From positions 124,001 through 188,000 of the forward strand of contig CADCXD010000006.1 in NCBI GenBank assembly GCA_902806575.1: a stretch of DNA of 64,000 nucleotides, written 5' to 3'. The position numbers and the translations under genes were made by a program. A model generated the notes under the pieces. That model saw only the letters and a program-made list of their open reading frames with translations, had not been told where the DNA came from and searched no databases. Source of the DNA: Jackrogersella multiformis. Its lineage: Eukaryota; Ascomycota; Sordariomycetes; Xylariales; Hypoxylaceae. Positions 10,919 to 23,800 of this stretch are shown in pieces (the first letter of the stretch is position 1; every line of letters begins with the position of its first letter).

Positions 10919-11559
10919 ATGCCACGTGAAGGAACGCGATCTGCCACCGGCAACTCCAAGCCGCGCGTTTTCCAGACCGTCGACACTGCGCCTGCCATCA
11001 AGCGCAGCACTAAGTCAAAGGCGAAGAAGTCGCCTACTACCACCACCGCTACCATCACCAAGCCCGTAGCCAAGGTCAAGGCCGCAAAGCCCACTGGTGT
11101 TACCAAGAAGAAGTCAGCTGCGCCAAAGAAGGAAGGTGTCGCGACAAAGGTACGTTTATTATATATGTTTATCATTTCTCCGAATTATAATATCCTGATA
11201 TCTTGTCGCGTTACTTCGCGTCGCATGTCTCCCTGATCACTTTCATGAACTTATTCTCGCCATACCTTACTACTATTACATATCATCCTTATCAACATTC
11301 AAAAATGAATTAGCAAATCATCTTACGCCGATATCACTACCCAACACATAGTAGTACCACCATATCTAATATGAAGTATAGGTCAAGGCTGCTGTTAAGA
11401 AGGCAGAAGAGAAGGTAGAGAAGGCCGAAGAGAAAGCCGAAAAGCCTGAGAAGCCTGCCAAGAAGGTGATTTTCCCATCTTGAACTACAGCATACTCTCA
11501 ATTGTCTTTACTAACTCGCTCTGCAGCCCGCTTCGAAGCCCAAGACTGCTGTGAAATAA
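10919..11559 (+). CDS. small lysine/alanine-rich basic protein
   Basis: Three exons, 10919-11149, 11382-11465 and 11527-11559, with introns of 232 and 61 bp; every junction keeps frame and the product is 115 aa. The N-terminal 77 residues are rich in Lys, Thr, Ala and Pro, with repeated TKSKAKK and KKKSAAPKK type tracts. Exon 2 encodes a 28-residue Lys/Glu alternating helix (KAEEKVEKAEEKAEK). The last exon returns to Pro/Lys. There is no globular domain. The composition resembles the tail of linker histone H1 or other DNA-binding tails, so a chromatin or nucleic-acid role is possible but unproven. A pyrimidine-rich leader and a predicted 5'UTR intron suggest strong expression. The first intron is long for this window. 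Confidence 0.7.
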
Positions 11560-13731
11560 GGTCCCTGTCGTTCGCTGTCAGTTTCGGTTTCGATCTTCAG
11601 ATAGCTTGAAACGCAGAGAACCGATGGCGTGAGCAAGATATATCTGCAGTGTGGTACCACCTACTAGCTTCCAGCTTGACGTACTGTGGTCTTTCGATAA
11701 AAGACTCTCGGCCGTCCGATTGTTGTTTCCAATATCTCCTACGGCAACGGAATTAAGTGCAACACTCATGTCATCATCACCCTTTCCGGGTGCTGCCATG
11801 GGCGTCGCACTTGCCTTTCACCCAACCTGGAAGTTATCATCTCCTATTTCACAGACGGTCTAACCTCTACAATACCCTATTCCCTCTGCAGCTATGACAG
11901 GGCAAATTTGCGCAGTTGAATTTCTTACTAGGGCTGGGGGCCAGTGTAACAACAAAGAGCTGACAACGTTGTATATGGCTGATGAGTAAACTCCAACTAA
12001 CTGGGATTCGAACTCTTCGACACGGGTCAATCTGGGGTCTTTACTATAGGACAGATGCTAAGGTGTGATACATTAGGTAGAATCAGGACAAGTTCACTAA
12101 GTTTATCTGACTATGTAGTACTAGAGAGTTCTCGAAAGATTCCCATAACCTAATTAATATATCCAGTTCGGCTAACCCCAATATTAGAGCTAATAATTTA
12201 TGTGCATTAATCTGTGACATCAAGAGAAGGGGTAGAACAAAACGCCCCTGATGTCTATTAAGTTTATATGTGGGTAAAGGGAGTAACAATGACTCAATAG
12301 ATCGTTCGTAATATCATAGGTTGCAAGGTGATAAACATGGATAGCTACATGGTCTTGCTTTTGCCCTATCCAAGCCCCTTTTCCCAAACATGTTCCCCTG
12401 ACAGAACCAGTGCCACTTTCTCACATCACCTAACTAGAAAGAAAGCTCCAAATTAGGAATGAGCCACCCGTAGATGACGAAAGGCAAGGAAGAGTAAATA
12501 ATACCTAAGTACTGCAATACTGTCGTTTTCTTGCTGAACTCCTCGTGAAAATTTTAAGGTGTATAAAAAGCGGGAACTATTGAATTCAAGCAGAACACGA
12601 AATCGAAGTTTAGATCTTCCTTCACCCCCAAGACATTCACTTTCATATCTATACCCAACCTCTGGTGAATGAGGTATCACCTATATGTTCTCGTGTTCGG
12701 TAGCTAAGGCACTATAGTAGTAACATCCTATATGAAAAATCAAAGACCACAACAGAGGTACCTAGGTAGGTACCTATGCTAAAACGAAACATAAAAATCT
12801 GGAACAAAATAGGGGGCGAAAACCTACCAACAAGCTCCTCCGGGTCAAGACAAAGCACGACATCATAGCCCCCACTACCTTAAGCAGGCGTAAACTTGAC
12901 AACGCGAGGGCCGATATAGTAGCTCATCTGCTACCCCGGCTATTAGAAATACCTAGGTAGGTATTCATGTTCGAATGTCATTATTTTCAATCTACCTCTC
13001 CATCGTACCGATCTTGTTAGATTCGATAGGAATACCTACCTACATAAACCCAGATTTTCTACATAGGTAGCCATAGCGCCAAAGTAAAGCCATCAACGCT
13101 AGACCAATAACCCAGTCAGTCACGTCCTACGTTTTTCAGGTGATATCAACTACTCTCCGCACCGCCCACAGATCACAGCGGCACGTATGAACTTAACTCG
13201 TGATTAAAAAAAAGAATTGATGCTCTTATTCTGAATGTACAATGCATGTCGTCTCCCCTCACTCGGCTCTTGTCACGCGCGTCCCTGCCTCCGCCCCCCT
13301 CGCAATTTTCTTTCATCGACGCGCTTCCATCCCTGCCGCCGACGTGACCGAGCCGCAGCGGCGGCAACAATAATTAATTTCCGTGAGAACGCCAACTCGC
13401 CCCCTCCGAAGCATGGAGGGAAAAAAAAACTTTAGCGAGTGCGGGTATCAATGTCGACTCCGGGATACCCCCTCGATCGTCTGCCGCCGTGGCCGACGAG
13501 CCACTAGGTGGTATGTGGGTATCCGTCCCAATGATGCTGTCCGAAATTATGAATGTAGAACTGGTCCTTCTGGTGCCAGTGTTTCAAGCTATAACCAATA
13601 GCCAGGCCCCGAGGGTTGTATGTGATGCGAGTTTTATAATACTCGTCGTTACGATAATCAGCGGTATGATTAGAGCGCCTAGTCCGATGCCGAGGGCGAA
13701 AATAATCAATTTACCTAGTATGCTAGTGAGA
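11560..13731. other. intergenic
   Basis: No gene supported. There are scattered copies of the CCTAGG palindrome near 12756-12775 and 12950. A GATTCGAACTC B-box-like string at 12005 does not fold into a tRNA. Confidence 0.5.
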
Positions 13732-15527
13732 CTACGAGAGGGCTGCAAGTTGCTGTTTCTTGCGTGCCTTCTCGGCCTCCTCTCTCACTCTCCAGCTCAC
13801 CATCGGATCCCACTTCTCGCCTGACCGTTGCACCTCACCGTGCTCGGTCGGAAATCGTGTTACTTGGCCAGCAGGGATCTTTATATTCTCCCAGTTCTTG
13901 TCTTCATCGCGCTCGTCTGTGGTATTTATGTTAATATTTGACGTGATGATTGGACATGCTGATTCAACATACCAAGCTTTATAACTTGCATTTCTCTGAC
14001 ACCGCAGAACATTCCGTTTCGACCTTCTCGTTGGGCCAGTTGCCAATGACCTGCATTGCCTTCGCCAACCCAGACCTCCTCTGTGAAGCTCTCGCCTTCT
14101 TCAACCATGCGATGTGGATTGTGCGTCGGTAACGACACGAGCCATGAGACCAGAGCATGTGGGATGGTAAACAACCGTTCCCACCTCTTGACCCAGGGCA
14201 ACCAGGCTAGAGTGCTCTCCGTATACGCAACTCTTACGTAAGGGTTCATATATATGCCTAATTCTTCTTGGCCTGATTTCCTTGCTACCTGAGCCACATC
14301 GGCGTGGAATAGGCAGCACTCGCAAGCCTCGAAGAAGACCTCTGGCTCATAGCGGAACCGAACTGGGGCGCTGACGTTGTGCGGCTTCACGGGGTCGATG
14401 ACGGCGCTGCTGATGTCCTGAAAGTGAGTGTCCGGTAACGATTCATTCATGTTTTGGACATATTTCGCCTGCATCGCTACCATGCCACTCCAGCATGCTG
14501 AAACGGGAACAGCATCTTTCTGACCAACCATTGCAGCTCTCGAGACACCATCTCCGACGTTGAGGAATACCGGCCAAAAGGGTAGCCCAGTAGAAAATCC
14601 TTCGTAATCGCGGGTGACATATATATCGTAGAATTTGAGCGGTGTCCAGAAATCAACGGCGCATGCTGACAGATAATGCGCTCGTCCATCTTCCTCGACG
14701 TTGGTGCTGAAAAGTAGGTGCGCCGCCTCGATGGGATGAAAGGTAACGTCGTTGAGGAACAATATCTTGTCGTACTGTACCGTCCCAGCACCCGATTCAA
14801 AGCGATCAAGGGGTCGCAAGGCCCGATTCCGCATTTCGGACAAGTAAGCTAGACGTTTAACTCGCGCGGTGTCATCGGGTAGCGTGACAGTTGGAAAATC
14901 CCCTATGGGCACGTGAGGATCGTTAACGATTGAATTCCGGCACCTAAGCTGTCGCCTTAGGCTTTCAAGAGCTAAAGCGCCCTCAGGCCCGCTGTCGTTT
15001 TCGTATATGCTTAGGAACACATTATCATGTCCGAGTAGGTGTATTAGTTCCAACAAGCTCTCCCCCCAGAAACCGTTCGCCAGGTGACCTTCCTTATCAT
15101 ATAAGGAGACGCTGATAAAAATCTTTTCGTTATGAAGGTTCGCGCATCCCGGTGCTCGAAGGGGGCCTTGACACCTAGACTCTAGATCTCGATAGTGTTG
15201 GGGGAGTCGCGTGTAAGACGGAGCAAATATCGGTGTCCCTAATAACAGTATGCATATAAACCAAATGGTATATTTGAGCAGAACGGCAGCGAGACTTGTC
15301 GGGTGTCTCCTGAGTTTTCGTCGCAGGGTCCTCGGCCTCGAGATACACCACAGGAATAGCCGGCCTTCCCATCCCTGACTAGACCGGGCGGACTCTTCTC
15401 CTGAGCCGGCCTCTATATCTTTGCCCGCATCTTCTCCGAGGAGGGCGGTAGAAGAGGAAGCCGAGGCGTGAGCCTCATCGTCGTCTAAGAGGCCTATCTG
15501 TTTTTCTGATGATATCGAGCTAGGCAT
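13732..15527 (-). CDS. GT69 alpha-1,3-mannosyltransferase (CMT1 family)
   Basis: Exon 1 is 15527-13973 and exon 2 13916-13732, with a 56-bp intron (GTATGT donor, CACAG acceptor); the product is 579 aa. The cytosolic N-terminus is acidic and Ser-rich. One membrane anchor lies at about 83-105 (LLKYTIWFICILLLG), so it is a type II membrane protein, probably of the Golgi. The lumenal part matches the Cap59/CMT1 glycosyltransferase family: ISVSLYDKEG, SIYENDSG, YDKILFLNDVTF and SACAVDF blocks, with a Cys-rich stretch ECCLFHAD. In Cryptococcus this family adds alpha-1,3-mannose to glycans. The acceptor in filamentous fungi is not known. Exon 2 supplies a charged C-terminal tail that runs past the conserved domain. 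It stands alone in its surroundings. Confidence 0.9.
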
Positions 15528-18126
15528 TGAATGAGGCAGAGCATTAAAGCGAGGGGGCGAAGCTTAATAGGCAGACTGCGTCCCAGGCGACGAGCTAGGG
15601 CTTTATCGTTATACCACTCCGACTAGTAGATCATAAGTCGTGACACCTGCGTGACGTGTCAATGTGGGATAGGATAGGCTGTAAGGGCGATGGCAAGCCC
15701 AGTATCGTCTGTGTGACGATGTCGCGGGAAAGTGTCGTCAAATGCAGAAAACCATGCTATTTCGTCCCCATGGAGCGGTCAGAAACCGACTTGTTCTGCT
15801 TCTACCGACGTAGCGGGTGACACCCTTTACTTCCCATGTACGACCAGACAGAGCCAAAGGCAAGAGCAGAAGCCTCACAGCTATCTATACGTATGACGGA
15901 CTCGATTCACAGCAGCGGCGGGATCGTGGAATTAATTAACGTTGTAACGAGATAAACGCGGTCGGACTAAGGTCGGTTGGAGGATATCTGCGGGCACGCG
16001 TAAGATTAATACACAGGCTGTGTAAGACGACGTGAATAACTTCTTGCGCTAACCTCGGCGCGGTCTTTTCTGGATTAAATAATTGGATTGTAGGGAAGTG
16101 ATCGACGAACGGAGGACTCGATGATGTTTGATAATGTTTTGAGAATAACAATATGCTAGAAAAAAAAGCTGTCGATATCTTTGTGGCGTAAAAGTTGATT
16201 CTCAAATTAGGGAGATTTGGTATTAGAAGTGGAACAAGGAGAGAGTAAGAATCGTGCACGGGGACCGTCACTTTGGGACAGCCTAAGAAAATAAAATAGA
16301 AAAGGGCTCCAAGGGCTGTGCCGCAATTACGTAGTGTGGGTATGATGAGGCTTTGCCGTCCTTGGCGGGCTAGGCTGTTACTGCCTATGAATGGTAGATC
16401 CACCTGTAGATTACCTGGATGCCACCAAGGCAGGTACCGTTTGAGCCTTAGTCAGGGCATTGATTCATAGGGCGCTTTTTTTTTTACGACTGCCGGGAAG
16501 CCGCGTAAGTGTTAAAAGGTGATAGGGTGGGACAAAAAGTGTCAGGAAAGAGTCGGGTATATACCGATTACTATAGAAGTACCTAGGTAGCCAGGTACCT
16601 AATCAGGTACCTACACCCAGATAACAACATACACTAACCTTCTAGGGGCCAATTTCCGTTTCTGCGACGATCAACAATGAAACTTATTAGATTGCCGAAC
16701 AAGATTCTTCGAAAGCCGATGCACTCTTACGCGAGAGCTACCTAATACTAACTAATGCTGAGTCTAGTGGGAGGAGTGAGCTGTGCTCTAAAGGATTGTG
16801 AGCTGTACCTTCACAGCCACTTTGCGCTAAGAGGAATAAAAACGTCATAGAGAGTAGGTACCTGGGTACCTACGCATCCCATCGTCCTTCGTGTTGCGAC
16901 TTTCAATATATTTACCTGTCAGGTACTATCTAGGTACTCTGCTAAAGCAGGAAACTACGCCCATTAGGTCATTAGGTTAATGACTACCTAGTGATTTGCC
17001 TACTTAGTAGTATATTCATATGAGGTAAGTAAGTGGGTTAGGGTTTTTAAAGCTAGGACTAGCTTCGGATTCCTAAGGATGCTACCTCTACCTAGGTAGG
17101 TACCTAGGTAGATACTAGATCTAATAAAAGGGGCACTAACCTACCGTAACTTTAGGTAGAATGACGGGACCGATGGGCGGGTAGTACATACATAGGTGAT
17201 GAGCAAGGTATACCTAGTCTCCGGTCTAACTAAAAGTTGAAGAGATTATAGATATGGGACATCCAACTTCAACTTCAATCTTCTATGTATTTATGTTTTA
17301 CATAATACTAAGACTAGGTCGCCAGCGATAACGTAAACACCATTAAGAAGTCAATCCAAGGAGTCAGAGATCAGCATTTAATACATCTGCCTACTTAAGG
17401 TAAGGAAACAGGTAATATAACTTCAGGCATTCATCAAGATTCCAGTTAAGGAGAAGCAAGGAGAAGCCATCAAGAAGATTCAGGTCTAGTTACGCCAGAT
17501 TACGATCTAAACCCAAAGACCCCAAAAGCGACGACAACGTCATCTTACTGACTTATTATCAACACGTCACGCAGCCTTACGTTAGTTAACTCCAGGGTAC
17601 CTCATGAGTTCATGAGTCAGCATGAACGGATGTAGGGCTAGTTAGGTATCTGCGTGCCTACCTAGGTAGTTTACCTGGTAACCTCTAATATGGATCTGAC
17701 CCGACGCTGCGGATACCTGTACCTACCGAGACGGTGTACTGACTCGTGAATTTTCTTGAATTGACGAGATACTCGGATTGGCTGTGCTTCAATGCGACTA
17801 CAATCCAAACGCATTACGTTTATAATATCACAATAGTGATATCACCCAATCATTGACGTCGCATGATTACTAGAACTGCTAAAGCATCAGGACCCAGAAT
17901 GGATATTGGTATAATGCGCAGCTATGAAAATGGAGATATTTCAACGAAAATGGTACTGCTTTTGCCAAATCAGGTATGTTGGTGCGATCTCCTTTCTGCA
18001 AGCCGAATATGACTACAGCAGTCCAGTCCAGCCCATCGATATAAAACTAGGCTCTGGTTCCGCAGGCCGCATTGTATAACCCCTTTCGTAATGATGTTCA
18101 ACATCAATTTTTAATGCGCGCCAAAC
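15528..18126. other. intergenic, repeated CCTAGG palindromes
   Basis: No gene supported. Copies of the ACCTAGGT palindrome cluster at about 16580, 16860, 17090-17113 and 17660, with related GGTACCT strings between them. The upstream region of the Zn2Cys6 gene is the last few hundred bases. Confidence 0.5.
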
Positions 18127-19817
18127 ATGGTCGGCGTACCTAGATCCAAACGCTGCCAGCGTTGCAAACGCATCAAAGTCAAGGTGAGACCAGACCTTTA
18201 GGTGTAACGGTACAGAAATGGTAGTACTAGGTAGTAGATGTGCTGAATATACCATTCTAGTGTGATGAGAATTGGCCGACTTGTACTCCTTGTGTGCGAG
18301 CCAAGGCTTCCTGCTCCGGCCCTCCGAATTTGACCAAGTTCGTCAATAACGGCCACCACACCTCGGTTACGGAGATCTCGAATGAACGTGACGTTGTGGT
18401 CCCATTCCCCACACCGGAGAGACCGGTCAATAACCTGAAGAGCATTCGCCATCAAGGTCTACCAGGGGGTGCTTCATTCGGTCAATTCCGCATGTCCCCT
18501 AATGAACCAAGAAAGAACCTCACAACGGTAGCCGATCGCGTAGCTGCTCGTCTAGTGGGATATCTTACACATGAAGGAGCTGCTTGGGATATGCTGGCTT
18601 CGTTCGGCTACAACAAACATCTCCCGATCCGTTTAAGCGAAAGCGTTGCATTGAGGGATAGTGTCGCCCTCCTGTGTTCTGCCTGGACCAACTCCCGGCG
18701 AAACATACCAGCAGACCAAATAGTCGACTCTAACCTTTACGGCAAGGCATTACGAAGCTTGCAGCGCTCTCTTGACGATCAACAAGCACAACTCAAGTGT
18801 GAGACGCTGGCCGCGGCGACCATCCTAGAACGTCTCGAGATTACATTCGATGCTTCCCGTCCCTATCACCGAACGCGCCATTCCCTCGGAGTTAGGACTC
18901 TTATGATGAAACGAGGACCGCCGAATCCTGAAGACGACCTGGATATGCATTTGGCACTTGAAAACCATGCAACCCTGGTAAGCACGTCCTTCTCTCTTCT
19001 TGTACCCAACTAACTAGTTAAGATATCCCACTGGCTTGTTGAAGGTGGCGAGAACTTCTATCTTAAATCCCCGTGGAAGGAGGTCATTCAACAAGCGGCA
19101 CCAGCATTGCAAAGCTCTGCCACAAGCGAACGCCTGGATTGTTACTCAATAGGCTACTATTACGGGTTTTGGCCAGGCCTGGTTCAAGAATTTCGACGCA
19201 TTTCAAGCAATCCTGACGAATACTCAAGACAAGTACAGGAAATATATTTCCGAGACAGAGTTGCGAACATGGAAGCAGAAGTCAAAGCCCTTGGCGAACC
19301 TATCATAGAAAAAGCTCTTACCAAAGGTCGTATACTTGAGCAGCCAGACCCTGAATCCCCGATTGGAGCGAAGTTCGACTTCAAAAGCCTGGACACAATG
19401 TCGTTTGTCATCTCATACGCGATGATGCGAGCCGTCTTAAACCGAATACATCATCAGACGACAGCTTTACTAGGAGAACCAGACACCCTTCTAGACGTGG
19501 AACACAGACACATGTGCAGGCTGACCTGGATGTGTATCCCATTCATTCGGGGGTTGGGGATGGTGCCTTCTATTCTATCGGCCTCGCAGATGTTTTTATC
19601 ATATGAAGGAGCAAACCAAGTCGAGAAAGAGTACCTGCTAGACATCATAGTCCAAGTGACCGGATATAACGGGAGGTATCCTAAAGATAGAAAGGGGGTG
19701 GAGCATGTAGTGCTTAATTCAGCGAGAGCCATGACAGGTCGCAGTCCTTTCACCACGTCTATGCAACTCGCTGCAAAGGGCGAGGAACAGGGGCAGAAAC
19801 ATATGACAAGTGAATAG
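18127..19817 (+). CDS. Zn2Cys6 fungal transcription factor
   Basis: Three exons, 18127-18183, 18261-18977 and 19023-19817; introns are 77 and 45 bp and the product is 522 aa. The binuclear zinc cluster spans the first intron: Cys10-x2-Cys13-x6-Cys20-x6-Cys27-x2-Cys30-x6-Cys37, with the basic RCKRIKVK loop. The rest (about 80-520) is helical and lacks an obvious fungal_trans motif. It resembles the large group of short Zn2Cys6 proteins with a DUF3468-like C-terminal half. The 19-codon first exon would be lost in a simple frame search. It should be a sequence-specific DNA-binding regulator of RNA polymerase II genes. Target genes cannot be told from the context; the nearest neighbour is a divergently placed wall protein gene. 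Confidence 0.88.
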
Positions 19818-20194
19818 TTAGTGCTTATTTATCGCTGGTAATGAGATTTAAATAATAGCATCCACATATAGGTATCTAAGAGGTGAAGCGATAAACACTA
19901 GAACCCTTATTTATTTAATCTATTTCTATAAAGGGGATATTTCACAGCTGGGTTGTTAGCCTATAGTTAAGAGCTTAAGGGGACTTCTCAATTGAAATAG
20001 AAAGAAGGGAAGCCACGAAGAATGTAGGTTAGAGGAATCAGAACCTATATCAATAATATTCAACATCTTGCCTTAAAATACCCAAGAATATAAAACTGCT
20101 GACGGGACAGCGCCTAATGAGCGAATAAAATACATGATACAATTTGATCTCGCCACGATACACTAGATAACTAGCTGCCCTCTTATGTCAAAAC
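19818..20194. other. intergenic between convergent genes
   Basis: AT-rich 3' flank shared by the Zn2Cys6 gene and the wall-protein gene, which converge here. No gene or repeat seen. Confidence 0.5.
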
Positions 20195-20826
20195 TTAAAT
20201 GCCGTAGAAAGCAACGGGAACGGCAGCCAGGGCAGCGACCAATCCGAGCGTCGCCTTGTTAGCCTGGACAGAAATTCCAGCACCCTTGGCGGCCGACGTG
20301 CCCGAAGAATCGGTGGAGGTGGATGAGCTCGAGCCTGGACCAGAGTCAGAGTCAGAGCTTGCGGAACTTGAGGCGGAGGAGGCCGTGGAAGTAGGAGTAA
20401 GAGTAGGAGCAGCAGCAGCAGCCGACGAGGAGGATGATGAACCGGACTGGGAAGCTGTCGTACCGGAAGAAAGCGCATCCTTGACTTTCTGGTCGTAGTC
20501 AGGGTCGGTAGTATCGACCTTGGCCTTGCAAGAGCTGACGGAACCGTTGCCGCAGAGCCCGATACCTTTGCAGCTGTTATTGTTGGAGTCGATGACACAG
20601 CACACCGTGTCGTTGTCGCCGCTGACGATTGCAATACCGGGGCAGCACTTTTTGTTCGCGATCAGCTGTTGACCGGATGGGCATGTTGTCTAGGTTAGAG
20701 AATTTGCGTTAGGAGGTACTCTGCTGAGCCGAAGTAGTATTATGACCGACTGGTTTCACTACTTACAGCGGCGTGGGCGGCGGACGCGCCGAGCGTGATG
20801 AAGACGATTCTTGAAGCGGCAACCAT
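20195..20826 (-). CDS. Cys-rich, probably GPI-anchored surface protein
   Basis: Exon 1 is 20826-20767 and exon 2 20689-20195, with a 77-bp intron; the product is 184 aa. Residues 1-19 are a signal peptide ending ASAAHA. A short domain (about 21-70) holds eight cysteines in the order C, CC, CC, C, C, C; this is not the hydrophobin order (C-CC-C-C-CC-C) and not a CFEM pattern I can confirm. Residues 75-155 are Ser/Thr/Ala-rich, as in O-mannosylated wall stalks. The C-terminus is a hydrophobic tail (LGLVAALAAVPVAFYGI) after small residues, the usual GPI-attachment signal. I infer a cell-wall or plasma-membrane protein facing outward. TATA-like TATATAATG lies on the minus strand at about 20990-21000. 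Confidence 0.8.
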
Positions 20827-23800
20827 GTTGAACAGTAGTGGATTGAGATATGAGGACTCCCTTTTTTGGAATAAATGGAAGTGATGAGGATTCCTGTCAA
20901 GACAGCTAGAGAGTGTTTAGGATCAGTGTTGATGTGAGGAGGTGTGTGAGTCTGGTCCGTTCAAATTTCCACGAGAGGACAAAAGCTCATTATATACTGT
21001 TTCTATAGCTCAAATTTGGAACATCGCTTATGGAAGATTAGCACAAGACGAGTTGCCGTCATGACCCAAAGTTCATGCCCCTGGGTCCTTTTTCCCTTCC
21101 TAGAGCAAATAGCTGCATGAGCTGCCACGTAAAAAAAAACCCGCTAATTAAACCTCTTTAGAAAGTCTTCATATATTGCCCAAGACTCTGCAGATAGCCA
21201 GGTCCAACATACTAGAATAGGAGGAGACATAGTTTGATTACCGCATTACGCTTCCCAAAACGGGTTGACTTTGAACATTGGTGGAGACACTGACCATGTC
21301 GTAGGTAGCGGTGCGGCTGAACTACGTCGGGCAGTATATCAATCCTTATAAAATAATTTACTATGCTTAGACAGGAGGTATACATAATTGGAGATATGCT
21401 GCGATCATGATCAGCAGATGATGCTGTTCTGTATACCTAGCCGAGGAGTTGTTATCAGACTAATATAGAAGAATAGATCTATACCTGTTCCTAAACCTTG
21501 TTCTCCTATCTATAAGTATACCCCTATTAGAGCCTTGAAGCCCTACTAAAACCGTGTGATTGATACTAGTGACATGGATGTAACTGATTTTTTCACATGG
21601 GTGCGAGTGCCAACGTGGGACTTCAATTTAGCTAAACCCCTTAAGAAAAGAAAATCATCGTCTCTTTCTCCGGGCTTATTTTCCTTCTAAATACCAAACC
21701 TTAATTACAACTACCTGCTATTGTCGGCTATTATGTCTAAGCTTCATCTGGCCAACCCTACTAATATTAAATATGCATGGCGATCTATATTATCCAGTGT
21801 ATCTGTCTGAAATGATGCGCAGAAGTTATTTCATAACTTCTCCGAATCTTACGTAGTAACCTAGAGGAATCACCTGTCTTTCGAGCCACCAAGGAAGGCA
21901 TACAAATTAGTAACATGTGTTAATCAAATATCATGGAAATTATCACAAGTTGACTAGTGAAAGGTAAATCAACCTCCCTTGACAACTAGTAATATTTTCC
22001 TCCTAAGTTAACAGGCCTGAAAAACTTGTGAGGAAATATATGTTGGCTGATATAACCTTTGGTTTTATTATATATCACGTATATCGAGGTAGGCAGCTTA
22101 TAAATCCCTACGGTATAAAAAATATGTTACGCTTTGAGCAGGATATTCCTAACATGAAACCCATATGACCTACGTCGAGAACTGCTAGGGGTTGCTTATG
22201 AAACCTCTAGAAAAGATTATGGAGTAGGTGAGGATCTGGATAAGTCCTTTTGTACAGGAAGTAAACTTGCAGATGCCGCCATATTTTAACATCGGCTCGT
22301 CGACTTCTTTTGGTGACGGCCAACCAGCCTGCTATTAACCATTCAGGACCAGGACGACCGATACGGATACTCCCAATCCAATTAGCCTATCTCCAATAAC
22401 ATAACATCACTCTTAGGTTTAGTTTAGATGTTGTCAGCCTGTCATTTCCTTGCCATGTCTCGACATTTGCGCCCCCTACTGGTGTCGTCGTGGTTAACAC
22501 CATACGCTCTTTATAGTTAGTTACCACCAACAAGTGAACAGTATTAAGTCTCAATTGAGTAGTGGTGCCGTTGAAGACATATTTTGGAATATATGGCAAG
22601 AGTTCGTGTCTAGGCTATCGTTCGAAGAATTCTCTTAGGCTACTGCTATGTATTACTAAATTTTGTTAATTCTCATGACCGTTCTCATAACTGCATATAG
22701 AGATATATACTTCGTCATGTATGAAAAGACGCCACCTTCCTCAAAATACCAATCCTCCAGAGTCAACGCATCAGCACAGGATCGTCCACGAGGCCTAGGG
22801 CGGGGATTGGAAAAAAACTTGAAAATGAGGGACATGTGATGAGCAGCAAGACTATCCCATTGGTGATGAAATATATCTCCACCGAATATGTAGGTACGTA
22901 TCTACATAGGTAATCTCGCAGTAACTCATCGGTAAAGAGGCATGATGAAGGTCTTTGTGGATATGCTGTCAGGGGAAGGCTTGTCGGCGAGGGTGATTAA
23001 CTTAATTGAATCATCGCCCAGCCAGTAGAGAGCCAGTGTAGTTCATGCGTCCATGATTGTGAATCTTCACAATTTATTTCAAGCGGGCCTGAATAAATAG
23101 CTGAGAAATACCTAATCGGGCCACAAATAGGGACAACGTGGACAATAGATCCAAACATGAGATGAGACTCCTTGAATGGGATTCTTAGACATAGGAGAAG
23201 ACACAATTATTATTACGTGTTGTAGTACTGGATGGGCTTTGCTAAGTGAAACGAAGAAAAGCGACACCAAAGGTGACATCGATCAGTTGGTCACCTTATG
23301 GGGCTATTGGAAAGGTTGAAGCTGCTGAGATAAGATCAGGGATAACGGAGGAAGATTGTGTAGCATGACTCTCAATTCGATCCATTCGATCCATTCGCCC
23401 AAGAATGACACAGTAGTGTTACGAACTTCCAGATTTGATGAAGGATGACCTTCTTTATGGTAATTTTTCCAAGATTCACAATGTAGGATTCAACAAATGC
23501 TCACAATTGTTAGCCATGTGCCTAGCTTGGAAAACTTGGCAAAGAGATTGATGAAGTCTCAAAACTAAGACTATGACAAGGAATATGACTTGTTGGCTTA
23601 GAGGTACTAAAATACTAAAATAAGAAGTTGTGTTTGTTTGTCTCTAGGGCTATTGTAGCCGGCTGTGTGAAGCTACCGCCGTGGTGGACAGGTCCCGGCA
23701 TATCTATATGTAAAACTACCTAGTGTTGGACAATTTTAAATGTTGAATGTCGACGCTAGTGCCATAATTAGAAATTAGGTAAATGACGCCATCACGATTT

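Noticed and set aside
11995..12070. tRNA-like B-box (GATTCGAACTC) on the minus strand
   Set aside because: The T-stem does not pair and there is no matching acceptor or anticodon arm; not a tRNA gene.
15936..16403. 155-codon minus-strand frame
   Set aside because: No domain, no splice context, and composition of intergenic DNA.
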